From the NCBI GenBank assembly GCA_964019335.1, contig OZ025664.1, positions 124,001 to 188,000 on the forward strand: DNA of 64,000 nt, given 5' to 3'. The position numbers and the translations under genes are program-made. This DNA comes from Diplonema japonicum. Lineage: Eukaryota; Euglenozoa; Diplonemea; Diplonemida; Diplonemidae. Below, piece after piece: positions 40,988 to 50,106 of this stretch (the first letter of the stretch is position 1; each line of letters starts with the position of its first letter). A model generated the notes under the pieces. That model saw only the letters and a program-made list of their open reading frames with translations, was not told where the DNA came from and did not search any database.

Positions 40988-41998
40988 ATGAGAAGAACAC
41001 TTGCGACACTGCAGTTGGGTAAGATGAAGGGGTTGGTGTGCCCACCGTTTACCCCATACACACCAGAAGGGGCCGTGAATTTTGAGGTGATTCCGGAACA
41101 GATTAAGATTATTGGGGAGACAGGGGCATCGGCAGTGTTCTTGGGTGGGACGGCAAGCGAAGGAGCGAGCCAGACGATTGAAGAGAGGGTGAAGGTGGCG
41201 GAGACGTACAAAGCGGAGTTCGCAAGACAGAACCTTGACATCAAGCTGATCCAACACGTGGGCGCAACGTCGTTGGTGGAGTCGCAGATCCTGGCGAAGG
41301 AGGCGGAGAAGATCGGGGTTGACGCCATCGCCAGCGTTACACCGACATTCTTCAAGCCAGCAAACATCCAACAAATGATCAAATGGCTTGGGGGGCTCGC
41401 TGCCTCTGCTCCTTCGACACCTTTCTACTACTATCACATCCCCGTGATGACAAACCTCCCTGCCACCATTGGTATGCGTAAGTTCCTCACTGAGGCGGAC
41501 GGGAAGATCCCCACCCTCCACGGTGTGAAGTACACTGCTATGAACCTATGTGAGTACTCGGACTTGTGCGACGTGGCCGATGGGAAGTACGACATCATGG
41601 CAGGCCTCAGCGAGCAGATGCTCGCCGCCCTTGCTATGGGTGCAAAGTCGTCTGTCTCCGTTCCCTTCAACCTACCTTTCGCAATGAAGTATTATAGAGA
41701 AGTTCTCGGGCTCTTCAAAGAGGGCAATATGGCTGAAGCCCTTAAGCTTCAGAAGGAGATCAATGAACTGACCTTCCTCCTCCAGGTACGTTGTATACTT
41801 TTTTTGAAAAATTCTAAAACACTGTCACAGCATGGTGGTCACGGCCACGCCATCCCCGTCATGAGGGCAATGTACGAGATGGAAACTGGTATTAACCTTG
41901 GTCCTTGCCGCCTCCCGCTCGAGCCCGTTTCTCTGGAGACTGTTAAAGTTCTCGAAAGCAAGCTGAACCTTCTTGGCTTCCTCAGACGGGATATCTAA
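40988..41998 (+). CDS. N-acetylneuraminate lyase (DHDPS/NAL family)
   Basis: Exons 40988-41785 and 41831-41998 give 321 residues. TIM-barrel DHDPS/NAL family: CPPFTPYTPEGAVNFEVI start, GGTASEG (53-59) in place of the usual GSTGE, YYYHIP (147-152) with the catalytic Tyr149, and the Schiff-base Lys181 in GVKYT. The YYYHIP signature is typical of animal and protist N-acetylneuraminate lyases rather than dihydrodipicolinate synthase. It would split sialic acid into N-acetylmannosamine and pyruvate in the cytosol. The ATG follows an A-rich leader; a longer frame from 40919 lies inside repeat-derived sequence. If the 45-nt intron is retained the frame stays open, adding 15 residues. Confidence 0.9.
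   Translation: MRRTLATLQLGKMKGLVCPPFTPYTPEGAVNFEVIPEQIKIIGETGASAVFLGGTASEGASQTIEERVKVAETYKAEFARQNLDIKLIQHVGATSLVESQILAKEAEKIGVDAIASVTPTFFKPANIQQMIKWLGGLAASAPSTPFYYYHIPVMTNLPATIGMRKFLTEADGKIPTLHGVKYTAMNLCEYSDLCDVADGKYDIMAGLSEQMLAALAMGAKSSVSVPFNLPFAMKYYREVLGLFKEGNMAEALKLQKEINELTFLLQVRCILFLKNSKTLSQHGGHGHAIPVMRAMYEMETGINLGPCRLPLEPVSLETVKVLESKLNLLGFLRRDI
41786..41830 (+). other. In-frame intron of the lyase gene (45 nt)
   Basis: GTACGT donor after CAG, GTCACAG acceptor, phase 0. AT-rich and 3n long without a stop, so retention is readable. The encoded CILFLKNSK is foreign to the family, which argues for splicing. Confidence 0.75.
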
Positions 41999-42317
41999 AA
42001 GCACAGGGGTTTTTTTGTATTCTCTTTTTATTTTTATGTTTTGCTGCTTAGCGTGAACCATGAGTCTGCTCTGTAGTTTCTCCCCACACGCAAAAACCTC
42101 CGTTCGCACGCCTTTCGTCTTGTTACATTCTTCTTATTTTATTCCGCCCCTCGGCAGGAGGGGTGATTTATTCGCGGGGTTTGGCGTTCTCTTTTTTTTT
42201 TTTTTTTTTTTTTTTCTTCTCTTCTTTTTATTCGTATTTTTGCCTTCGCAAAAAAAAAAAAAAAAAAAAAAAACATTACCACAGAATTCCGGTTAGTTTA
42301 AAAAAACCCTTAACAAA
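41999..42317. other. Spacer and 5' UTR of the eL34 gene
   Basis: T run 42192-42215, A run 42251-42273, then ACCACAG ending 42284. No coding frame. Confidence 0.5.
42297..42317 (+). promoter_or_regulatory. 5' UTR motif shared with the 18110 gene
   Basis: TTTAAAAAAACCCTTAACAA followed by A and the ATG, 12 bases after the ACAG acceptor. See the matching element at 18086. Confidence 0.5.
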
Positions 42318-42693
42318 ATGGTCCAGCGTCTTCACCTCAGGAACCACAGCAAGTTCCCCACCAAGAGCAACAAGTTCGTGATCAAGCACATCCCGGGTGG
42401 TAAGCTTCACATGCAGTCGATCAAGAAGAAGGTGTCCGGCCCCAGGACCCCCAGGTACTTGGGTCACCAGCGTCTTGCCGGTGTTAAGGTATGTTATGTG
42501 AGGATATAACGAAACACAACAACAGGCTCTCCGCCCCGTTGACGCCACCGCGGCCCCCAAGAGGAGGAAGACCGTGTCCCGTGCCTACGGTGGTGTCCTT
42601 ACCCACACCCAGGTCAGGGAGCGTGTGATTCGCGCCTTCCTCATCGAGGAGCAGAAGATCGTGAAGCGCGTGCTCAGGAAGAACAAGCACTAG
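42318..42693 (+). CDS. RPL34: Ribosomal protein eL34 (60S)
   Basis: Exons 42318-42488 and 42526-42693 give 112 residues. The start [10 protein letters not shown] and the C-terminal [15 protein letters not shown] and [20 protein letters not shown] are characteristic of eukaryotic/archaeal eL34, a structural protein of the large ribosomal subunit. The usual zinc-binding cysteines of many eL34 proteins (CGxC...CxxC) are not present: GHQRLAGVK and THTQVRE stand in their place. It makes a good internal calibrator for splice rules and leader structure. Confidence 0.95.
42489..42525 (+). other. Intron of the eL34 gene (37 nt)
   Basis: GTATGT donor after AAG, CAACAG acceptor, phase 0. Contains in-frame stops, and removal is required for eL34. 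Confidence 0.93.
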
Positions 42694-42774
42694 ATGGATT
42701 AGTACATTAGGTTTTTTGAGTCATATATTAGTTAACACCTACCTCGTCGCGTATCACAAACACACAGGAGCAAC

Positions 42775-44016
42775 ATGTCTGACGAAGGTGAAACAAACCC
42801 GTGGAAGGCGCAGCTGAAGCGCGCCGGGTCCCCACCCGCCGTGTCGCCCACTCCCAAGTCGCCCACTACCACCATGCCCGCTACCCCCATGAGCCCAGCA
42901 CCTATTACCAAGAGAGCATCTACTAATCTGAGCGTCAAAAATGGGGAGCCTGGACCCGCCAACCCTGTGACACCCAGGTCAGTTATCAAGGATGGAGGGA
43001 GTTTCGCAGGGACCCTCCGGGAAAACAACCAGGGCGGTGCCTCTCCAGCTCAGTCGCCTCCTATCTCCAGGCATGCTTCCACAATCGGTGGGGTTGTCCC
43101 ACCACACTCGCCAGCCTTCAGCATCAAAAAAGATCCTGAGGTGCAGAGTAGCCGTGCCTCGAATGCCGGTGATGCTGCCTCCCAGACGGGGTCCACGGCA
43201 CCGGCAGATATTCAAATAGAGGGTGCCAGCAGTATGGATGGTGATGCTGCGGAGGCCCCACAGCCGCCTCCCCCGCTGAGCCTGCCCGAAAGGGTTGCCG
43301 AGCTCGAGGGGCTGCTGGCAGTGAGAGAGAGGGAGCTGCACGCGTCGAGGGAACAGGTGAACAGCTTGCAGAGGTTGCAGCAGAACTCAACCATGGATGC
43401 CAAGGTGAGAGTGTTGAACGAGGAGAGAGCAAAGCTGGCTATGAAGCTAAAGGAAATGGATACAAAGCTGCACAAGGAGATCGACAAGCTGAAGAAAGAT
43501 GTGAAGTCGAAGGACAGCACGATTCACGACCTGAAACAGAAGGCATCAAAGGAGCATGGGGCGAGGAAGTCCATCAACGAGGGAGAGATAAACAAACTTT
43601 CGGCAAACGCAGCAGCAATGGAAGGACAAGTGAGGGAGATGGGTCTCAAAATGCAGACATTGCAGAGGGCTATGGCTGAGAAGGAGGCGGAGAACTTGGC
43701 GCTTGCGAAGCAGTTACACAAGGCGCAAGATGCGATTGTAAACGGGGCTTCTGTGGGATACGAACAGGAGGTGAAGCTGCACCAGGCCCGCTCCGCACTG
43801 CACACCATCATGTCCGAGGTGTCGGTGGCAGCTTCACCCACCAGGGAGCGAAGCAGCATTACTCCAAGAGCCATCACCACACCCAGTTCACCCCCTGCCG
43901 CCCAGCCTTCACCCACCTACACCTCACCTCCACGCTACGCTTTTTCTTACTCGCCAAGGGCGTCTCAATCCCCTACAGCTCACCCGCACCAGCACCAGCA
44001 CCTGCACGGCCAGTAG
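42775..44016 (+). CDS. Ser/Pro-rich protein with central coiled coil
   Basis: 413 residues. The first 165 are Pro/Ser/Thr-rich and disordered, with many S/T-P sites (SPTPKSPTTTMPATPMSP). A coiled coil spans about 170-345 (LPERVAELEGLLAVRERELH, KLHKEIDKLKKDVKSKD, MQTLQRAMAEKEAENLALAK). The tail is again S/T-P-rich and ends in a His/Gln run. No membrane segment. The plan suggests a phosphorylated cytoskeletal or basal-body scaffold, but no family is recognised. The ATG lies seven bases after ACACAG. Confidence 0.85.
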   Translation: MSDEGETNPWKAQLKRAGSPPAVSPTPKSPTTTMPATPMSPAPITKRASTNLSVKNGEPGPANPVTPRSVIKDGGSFAGTLRENNQGGASPAQSPPISRHASTIGGVVPPHSPAFSIKKDPEVQSSRASNAGDAASQTGSTAPADIQIEGASSMDGDAAEAPQPPPPLSLPERVAELEGLLAVRERELHASREQVNSLQRLQQNSTMDAKVRVLNEERAKLAMKLKEMDTKLHKEIDKLKKDVKSKDSTIHDLKQKASKEHGARKSINEGEINKLSANAAAMEGQVREMGLKMQTLQRAMAEKEAENLALAKQLHKAQDAIVNGASVGYEQEVKLHQARSALHTIMSEVSVAASPTRERSSITPRAITTPSSPPAAQPSPTYTSPPRYAFSYSPRASQSPTAHPHQHQHLHGQ

Positions 44017-44393
44017 TATCCTTTTGGTGCCTGTGCCTTTTCTTTTTCAAAGAGCGCCTACAGGAAGTATTGGACGATTCAGTTAACAGAATAGTTTTTC
44101 TTTTTTTTACTTTTTGATCCTTTGTCTTGCCCAACTGCAAACCACCTTCAATTCCCCTGCTCTCTCACTCGAGAAAAAAAAAAAAAAACCTTTGTTTTGT
44201 ACTTTCCCCCAACTTTTTTCCTTCATTCTCATTTTTGTTTCTCCCCCCCCCCTTTTTTTTGTAGTCTTCCCTCCCTCAGCTGTCCTTTTACCCTTATAAG
44301 CCATCCTCCCAGCACGGAGTGTCTTTTCTTTCTCTTTTTCTCTCTCTTCCTTCTCCCCTTTGTCATTGCACCCGACAGCACAGCGGGCAGGGA
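44017..44393. other. Spacer with pyrimidine-rich leader
   Basis: CT-rich tract 44230-44370, then CCCGACAG shortly before the next ATG. No coding frame. Confidence 0.5.
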
Positions 44394-45740
44394 ATGGAGT
44401 ACAACAACGGTGCCCCGGACATAGAATGGTCACCAGGCGAGCTGGTGGTCGGGACCCCAATGATCCAGGAGTATAAGAATAAAAGAGGAAGGCGGGGAAC
44501 GGATCTGGGTCTGCTATTGCAAAGGCCGGACGAGAGGGTACCGAGCAAGGAAGAGTTCGAGGGGATGATGGCGATGGGGAACCCGCCGTGCTGCTCCTTG
44601 ATCGTGAGAGGGATGTCGGGAACGGAAACCATCTTACTTGAAGGAGTAGAATGGGGTAAACTCGTGGTGGCAATGGAAAAAGCGACGGCCCGAACAGGAA
44701 AAGTGACCGGTGTGGCTGCAAACCAATCTCTGAAAAGAATCTACCTGATAGGACCCGGTCTGCCCGAAACCGGAATGCCGCTACGCCTACCGAAGCTAGG
44801 CTTCAGCGAACAACTCTACACCTTGGAAGACACTCTTAGAAAAACAGGCGTGCCTTTCAACTTCGGCCTCACCTGCCAACCAGACATCGACAATCTACAA
44901 GTCATGGAACTGATCAAAATGAGGGAGCCACTCGTGAACCTTCCAATGTGTCATCTTGACACAGAGACTATTGTTTCTTATGTACGGAAATATGCAGAGG
45001 CGAAGGCTGTGGTGACGTATCTCGCGTTGAAGAGTTATGTGGAGCAGTTGAAGGTTGATGGGATCGGGATTTCGGGGGATGGGAACTCTTGGTACACGCT
45101 GGACGGGAGGAAAGGGCTGATACCGTGGATTGCAAAGGAAAACGTCCGACCTTTCGAACCACCGCCGCCTCTTAAAGTAGGGGGTTCTACTCTGTCACCT
45201 CGTTCCGCTCCCAGATCCGCGACTACAACCTCTCATCTGGCCCCGTCGGTAAGGTCGCGGTCTCCTCGTTCCCCAGCTTCGTCGTTGTTGAAATCTCCTC
45301 GAACGACAGGTGGCGGGTTAACTCCTCGATCGAGGTCTCGATCTCATTCCAATTCTCGGGCAGGTAGATCTCAGCCATGGCGGCCGTCTGGTGGGCGTGT
45401 TCCTTCTGTGGCCCCGTCTGACACATATACCGCAAGTTCCTCCCACAGATCCAAAAGGGTCACCACCCAACACCACCATGTTGAGGATCTTATAAACAAA
45501 CAAACATATGTAGTCGGGCCCAGTATTCTTCACATTCCCGCGGGTATGGTTGTCTCCGTTGATCCTGAATATGGGCTGAAGGTATTTGAAAGAATTAAAA
45601 AAAAAAAAAAAAAAATTCTCTGTTCACAGCCCCTCAGAGTTGTTATGCACGAAGGCGGGAAGATCCTCTCCAGTGAATGTCCCATACCCTTGTCAGACCC
45701 TGATTTCCCTGTTGACAAACCCACGTATCTTGATTTGTAA
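44394..45740 (+). CDS. Hypothetical protein with SR-like segment
   Basis: Exons 44394-45581 and 45630-45740 give 432 residues. Residues 1-260 look globular, with mixed helix and strand (CSLIVRGMSGTETILLEGVE, DTETIVSYVRKYAEAKAVVT). Residues about 265-365 are Arg/Ser/Pro-rich (SPRSAPRSATTTSHLAPSVR), like splicing or cytoskeletal linker regions. The C-terminus is short and conserved-looking (ADQ-free, VVGPSILHIPAGMVVSVDPE). No family recognised. An in-frame 48-nt intron would, if retained, insert a polylysine stretch. Confidence 0.8.
   Translation: MEYNNGAPDIEWSPGELVVGTPMIQEYKNKRGRRGTDLGLLLQRPDERVPSKEEFEGMMAMGNPPCCSLIVRGMSGTETILLEGVEWGKLVVAMEKATARTGKVTGVAANQSLKRIYLIGPGLPETGMPLRLPKLGFSEQLYTLEDTLRKTGVPFNFGLTCQPDIDNLQVMELIKMREPLVNLPMCHLDTETIVSYVRKYAEAKAVVTYLALKSYVEQLKVDGIGISGDGNSWYTLDGRKGLIPWIAKENVRPFEPPPPLKVGGSTLSPRSAPRSATTTSHLAPSVRSRSPRSPASSLLKSPRTTGGGLTPRSRSRSHSNSRAGRSQPWRPSGGRVPSVAPSDTYTASSSHRSKRVTTQHHHVEDLINKQTYVVGPSILHIPAGMVVSVDPEYGLKVFERIKKKKKKILCSQPLRVVMHEGGKILSSECPIPLSDPDFPVDKPTYLDL
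45582..45629 (+). other. In-frame intron with A run (48 nt)
   Basis: GTATTT donor after AAG, TTCACAG acceptor, phase 0. It contains a 19-nt A run encoding polylysine if retained, which supports its being intronic. Confidence 0.75.
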
Positions 45741-46803
45741 TGGGGAGGATGGGGGGGGGGGGGGGGGGGGAAGATAGAATTACATGTCATACCATTTTTT
45801 TTTTTTGGTTCTTTGCGCTGGGTGCGTGGGCAGTGTCCCTCCCTTTAAAACTTTAATGATACCCCCCCTTTTTTTTAAAAGTACAGTGTATTCTCTTCTT
45901 TTGAAAGTGTTAAGAACCCATTCCTTTCTGCAAGAAAAAAAAATAGGAAGGAGTGGAGAGGGATTAGCATTTGATAATTTACATAATACAGTACCCCCCT
46001 CTTCCCTTTTTTGTACCTTTCCCTTTTTTTTTTTTACCAAGGCTTGAATGCCTCTCACCGGTACTTTATTGGGAACCGTGTCCCCCCCTGCAACCCTCTA
46101 AGTGGCGCTCATCACTGGTGACTTTCGGCTGTCCAATTGGATTACCCTTCAAAGCTAAAAAAGCCAGTCATAGAGAAAGTTTTGAGATTAAAAAAAAAAA
46201 AAAAAAAAAAAAAAAGGCTCCTTTAAGGAACGGTAAAGACTTTTTTGTTTTTTTTTTTTTTCTTCTTCTCTCGCTTCACTCATTTCTTCAACACCCACAG
46301 CGTGCCGCAGAATCGAGGGCGGGCGTATTTTCCTACCCCTGCCTATTTTGTTTTTAACCAATAAAGGACCGGGGGGAGTTTTTTTTTTTTTTTTCTTTTT
46401 TGGCCAAAGAAAAGTTCCAAGGATTCCGTCTATTTATGATCCTGGAAAAAAGAAAAAAAAAAATGTGGGAGTTTAACCAAAGGAAAGTACACTAAACTCT
46501 AGTGTAAGTTTATTTCTCATGCAGGGGGGCTTACTTAGGTTCATACGGGGTCGGGAGAGGAAATATACGACAAAGTACTGAGCATTGCGGACGATTTGCT
46601 CAACCCACTCAGGGGCGCTTGGGCGGAGGACAGCCTCCCTCACTTGCTTATTTCTTCACAGATGTCGATTTTCTTCCAACATGGGGCCCCGTCGGACACT
46701 GGAAATATAATTTTTCTTAAGGGCACATATGTCCTCGGTCCTGTAGTGGTTAAACAAAATATCTCCGGTACACCCCGTGGTGACTTTGCCTGAATAAGGC
46801 CTT

Positions 46804-46835
<32 letters not shown>

Positions 46836-46836
<1 letters not shown>

Positions 46837-47308
46837 GCTCCATATTCGCTAAGTGACCCGCCCTATGTCCCAAAGGGGTTATAGGGGGCTTTTGGGGAAA
46901 AAATGTCAAAAATGCCCAAAGGTTCATTGATTTTTTTTTTTTTTTTTAAAAATCCATATGTCGAACATGAAAGAACGGTGAGTTCCAAGGAAGTTCCAAA
47001 AAAGATTTTCCAAAAAAAAAATATTGGGGGCCAACCAAAATGACCTTGGAAGTCACCATTTTGAGTTTTGGCCATTTTTGCCAAACTTTTGCAACACCCC
47101 ACTTGTGCCGTGTTTTTTCCACTGGAGCTGCTTCATTTTGTATAGTACAAAGTAAGGCAAATCACCAAAAAAAAATTTATTACAAAAAAAAATTCCATAT
47201 GTCGAACATTGGGCCCCAATCCATTCCAGCCCTAGAAAAAGCAAATTAGAAATTTTTTTAGCTCTTCAAAATGCGGGTTCTGGTGGGTCACTTCGCGAAT
47301 ATGGAGCG
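46836..47308. mobile_element. 473 bp non-autonomous TIR element (MITE)
   Basis: Terminal inverted repeats of about 26 bp: left CGCTCCATATTCGCTAAGTG + ACCC, right the reverse complement of CGCTCCATATTCGCGAAGTG + ACCC. Both ends abut A runs, so the target duplication is unreadable. Inside, TCCATATGTCGAACAT occurs twice in direct orientation (near 46952 and 47193). No coding capacity. The ends differ from the CTGTAAA family, so this is a second TIR family. Confidence 0.78.
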
Positions 47309-47673
47309 GGAAAAAAAAAAAAAAACCTTGAACATGAAAAAGAACCTACATGTGGCTTTTGCATGACAAATATCGATCACGGGATTTTCTTTTTTTTCTT
47401 GGGGGGGGTACGAAGACATTGCCCATCTAGACACCCTTGTCACTCTAGAATGACTAAGAATCGTTTTTTAGAGCCTCTTTTTTAGGAAGAAAAGGAAATT
47501 GTATGTCTGTTTTTCGGGTCCAGATGGGTTAAGTAGTACTAGGGCTCACGAGCAAAGAAAAGATGAGAAAAAGAAAAAGAATCGTCTTTAGACCACCCTT
47601 AGGCATGCTGACGAATCTTTCAAGATTCGTAGTTGGCGGTTTTAAAGGGGGAAACAAAAAAAAAAAGAAGAAG

Positions 47674-47710
<37 letters not shown>

Positions 47711-48276
47711 GTGTGGTTGATATCCTTTTCTCTCTCTTTTTTTATTTTTTTATTTTTTTCATCCTGTAAACAATATCCGGTTCAGAATTTGCCCCCTTTT
47801 TTTTTATACTTACTTTATTCCCTGACTTTTCTTTCTTCCCTTCCCCCTTTTTTTAAAAAAAAAAAAGAAAGAAAGAAAAACTTCTCTACTAGTGCCTAAG
47901 ACTGATTAAAAAGCAGATGAGAATGAGAAAGAAAAAGAAGGTGAAAAGAAACAAGGGGGGGGGGGGGGGGGGATAGCTTCGTAAAGAAAAAAAAAGAAAT
48001 TATTTCCCCCCCTTCCCCCCCTTGTAAGAAAAAAGAAGGGAGGGAAACCCGCAAAGAGAGTGGGGTTTAAACTACGCTTTGACTGGATGGCTCTACTCCG
48101 GCAAAAAAAAAGTGAGAAAACACAAAAGAAAGAAATAAAAAAAAAAACAAAATGAAAAAAAAAAAGCCTGTTGCGAAGTATATTTCTTTTTGGTGGGGTA
48201 AGTTGCTAACTACCTCTTTCCTTCCATCATAGTGAATTTTTTTTTTTGATTCTTTCCTTTCCCCTCTTCTTTGTTT

Positions 48277-48305
<29 letters not shown>

Positions 48306-48307
<2 letters not shown>

Positions 48308-48690
48308 TGTACTTTATTGGTCGCTCCCCGCGGCTGCTAGACTCCTGGAGCAGACCTTCCGACTCGTGCTGCGTGTTGGACACAGCCGACTTCAGCGTGG
48401 TTTGAGGCAACAGTACCTCCTGCGGCAGGTCCCGCACGTCATCTGATGGTTCTCTGTCCTTCATAAACTTCATTGCCGCGGAAGGACACCAGTAAGCTAC
48501 ACGCGTCCGTAAGGGGCTACTCCTCTAGACCAGTATTCGCCTCCCCACATCATATAGACAGTTGTACAACCGTTGTGTAAGGAGGTCTAGCGAGGGGCCG
48601 AAGGCCACACCACAGCAGAAAGGTTCGATTAAGAGATATATTGATGATAGATTGAGATTCTTCAGGCGTCCTGCCACATACCGCAGGTAT
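48306..48690. other. GC-rich noncoding island, possible long ncRNA
   Basis: Balanced sequence without homopolymers between T runs. CTAGACC (48525-48531) pairs with GGTCTAG (48584-48590), and there is a GGCCGAAGGCC hairpin at 48596-48606. A minus frame of 64 residues (48279-48473) ends in polylysine read from a T run and is not convincing. Confidence 0.35.
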
Positions 48691-48739
48691 TCTTAAATGT
48701 TTCTTTTTTTTCTTTTTTTTCTTTTTTTTCTTTTTTTTC

Positions 48740-48774
<35 letters not shown>

Positions 48775-48915
48775 CCTTCCCATCCTTTCCACCCCCCTTC
48801 CCCACATCACCATGTTTCTTTTCCCTGAAATACTCATTCCGAGTTCGGAATTTTCAAAAAAAAAAATTAACGTTAACAAAAAAGAAGGGCGTGCGAAAAA
48901 AAAAAAGAAAAAAAA

Positions 48916-49686
48916 ATGACCGAGTTTCGCCCATGCATTGACCTTCACGATGGCAAAGTCAAGCAGATCGTAGGTAGCAGTTTGAAAGACACAACGACAG
49001 AGGTGAAGGAGAATTTCGTCAGCGAAAAATCCGCAGCACATTACGCTGAAATGTACAAGCGAGACGGCCTGAAGGGAGGCCACGTCATCATGCTAGGAAA
49101 GGGGAACGAAGACGCGGCCATGGAAGCCTTGAAGGTATACCCTGGAGGGCTGCAAGTGGGTGGCGGCATCAATGCCGACAACGCAAGGAAATGGCTCGAC
49201 GCCGGAGCTAGCCATGTCATAGTCACAAGTTACATGTTCGACGAAGCTAGGCTCAGCAAGGAGAAGGTGCAAAAACTGCGAGATATCTGCGGAAAGGACA
49301 AGCTGGTGTTGGATCTATCTTGCAAAAAGGTCGGAAGTGGATGGGTCGTTGCGAAGGACAGGTGGCAGACCCTGACTGATCTCCCTGTGACCCACGAGGT
49401 CCTGGACATGCTTTCAGAATACTGCGATGAATTCCTTGTTCACGCAGCCGACGTGGAAGGAAAGTGTCAGGGGATCGACACTGAACTCGTGGAGCACCTT
49501 GCTGCATGGGGGAAGATCCCCATTACCTATGCTGGGGGTGCGAAGTCGATTTCCGACTTGTCCTCCATCAACGAAGTCTCGAACAACCGGCCCATCCACC
49601 TCACCTACGGCTCCTCCCTCGACATCTTCGGTGGTTCCCTTGTGGCGTACTCTGACTGCGTGGCGTGGAACACATCTCACAAATGA
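48916..49686 (+). CDS. HIS6: HisA/HIS6, ProFAR isomerase of histidine biosynthesis
   Basis: 256 residues. Eukaryotic-type phosphoribosylformimino-5-aminoimidazole carboxamide ribotide isomerase: FRPCIDLHDGKVKQIVG at the N-terminus with the catalytic Asp9, GGLQVGGGIN in the middle, KLVLDLSCKK, HAADVEGKCQGID, and TYAGGAKSISDL near the C-terminus. These follow the plant/fungal HIS6/HISN3 pattern of a (beta/alpha)8 barrel with duplicated halves. It converts ProFAR to PRFAR in the fourth step of histidine synthesis, so the organism can probably make histidine. The A-rich leader runs directly into the ATG. Confidence 0.93.
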   Translation: MTEFRPCIDLHDGKVKQIVGSSLKDTTTEVKENFVSEKSAAHYAEMYKRDGLKGGHVIMLGKGNEDAAMEALKVYPGGLQVGGGINADNARKWLDAGASHVIVTSYMFDEARLSKEKVQKLRDICGKDKLVLDLSCKKVGSGWVVAKDRWQTLTDLPVTHEVLDMLSEYCDEFLVHAADVEGKCQGIDTELVEHLAAWGKIPITYAGGAKSISDLSSINEVSNNRPIHLTYGSSLDIFGGSLVAYSDCVAWNTSHK

Positions 49687-50106
49687 AAAAAAAAAAAAAA
49701 AAAAAGAGTGAAAAATTAAATTAAAATTCGAAGGAAACAATGAAGGGGGGGAAAGATGGCGCGAGAAAGAGAAGAAAAAAAGGGGGGGGGGATCGCCTGC
49801 CTTCACACACCCCTTCTTTCCAGCGTTCGATGTTTTTTTTTTTTTTTTTTTTTTTTTATTTATTTTATTAGTATTCCCCTCGTGACGTGGTGCATGGTGT
49901 GATGTTTCTTTCCCTACGCTGTTGATCTCTATTCGAAAAGTGCGGCTTGTTTGTTCTCTTTCCTAAGGGTGCGACCAGCCTCCTTGAATGAAAGGGGTGT
50001 AAGGCCTGTTCGAAACACGTGCCACAGTCATTATTTTGCTTCCTCCCAGAATCTTTTTTTTTTTTGATTGTTTTTACGAACAACTCCAAACAGGACGGCG
50101 GCCACC
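49687..50106. other. Spacer with A and T runs
   Basis: A run after the stop, G run near 49783-49790, T run near 49831-49857, and CCAAACAG ending at 50092 before the next gene. No coding frame. Confidence 0.5.

Larger units (their letters stand above)
45741..48915. other. 3.2 kb gene-free stretch
   Basis: G, A and T runs throughout (G run 45751-45770, T run 48745-48774). It contains a 473 bp TIR element (46836-47308), a TACACTA/TAGTGTA palindrome near 46488-46506, and a GC-rich island at 48306-48690. No convincing protein frame on either strand. Confidence 0.55.

Noticed and set aside
46735-46793. tRNA-like start TCCTCGGTCCTGTAGTGGTT
   Set aside because: Resembles the acceptor and D arm of a tRNA, but there is no anticodon arm, T loop or matching 3' acceptor strand.
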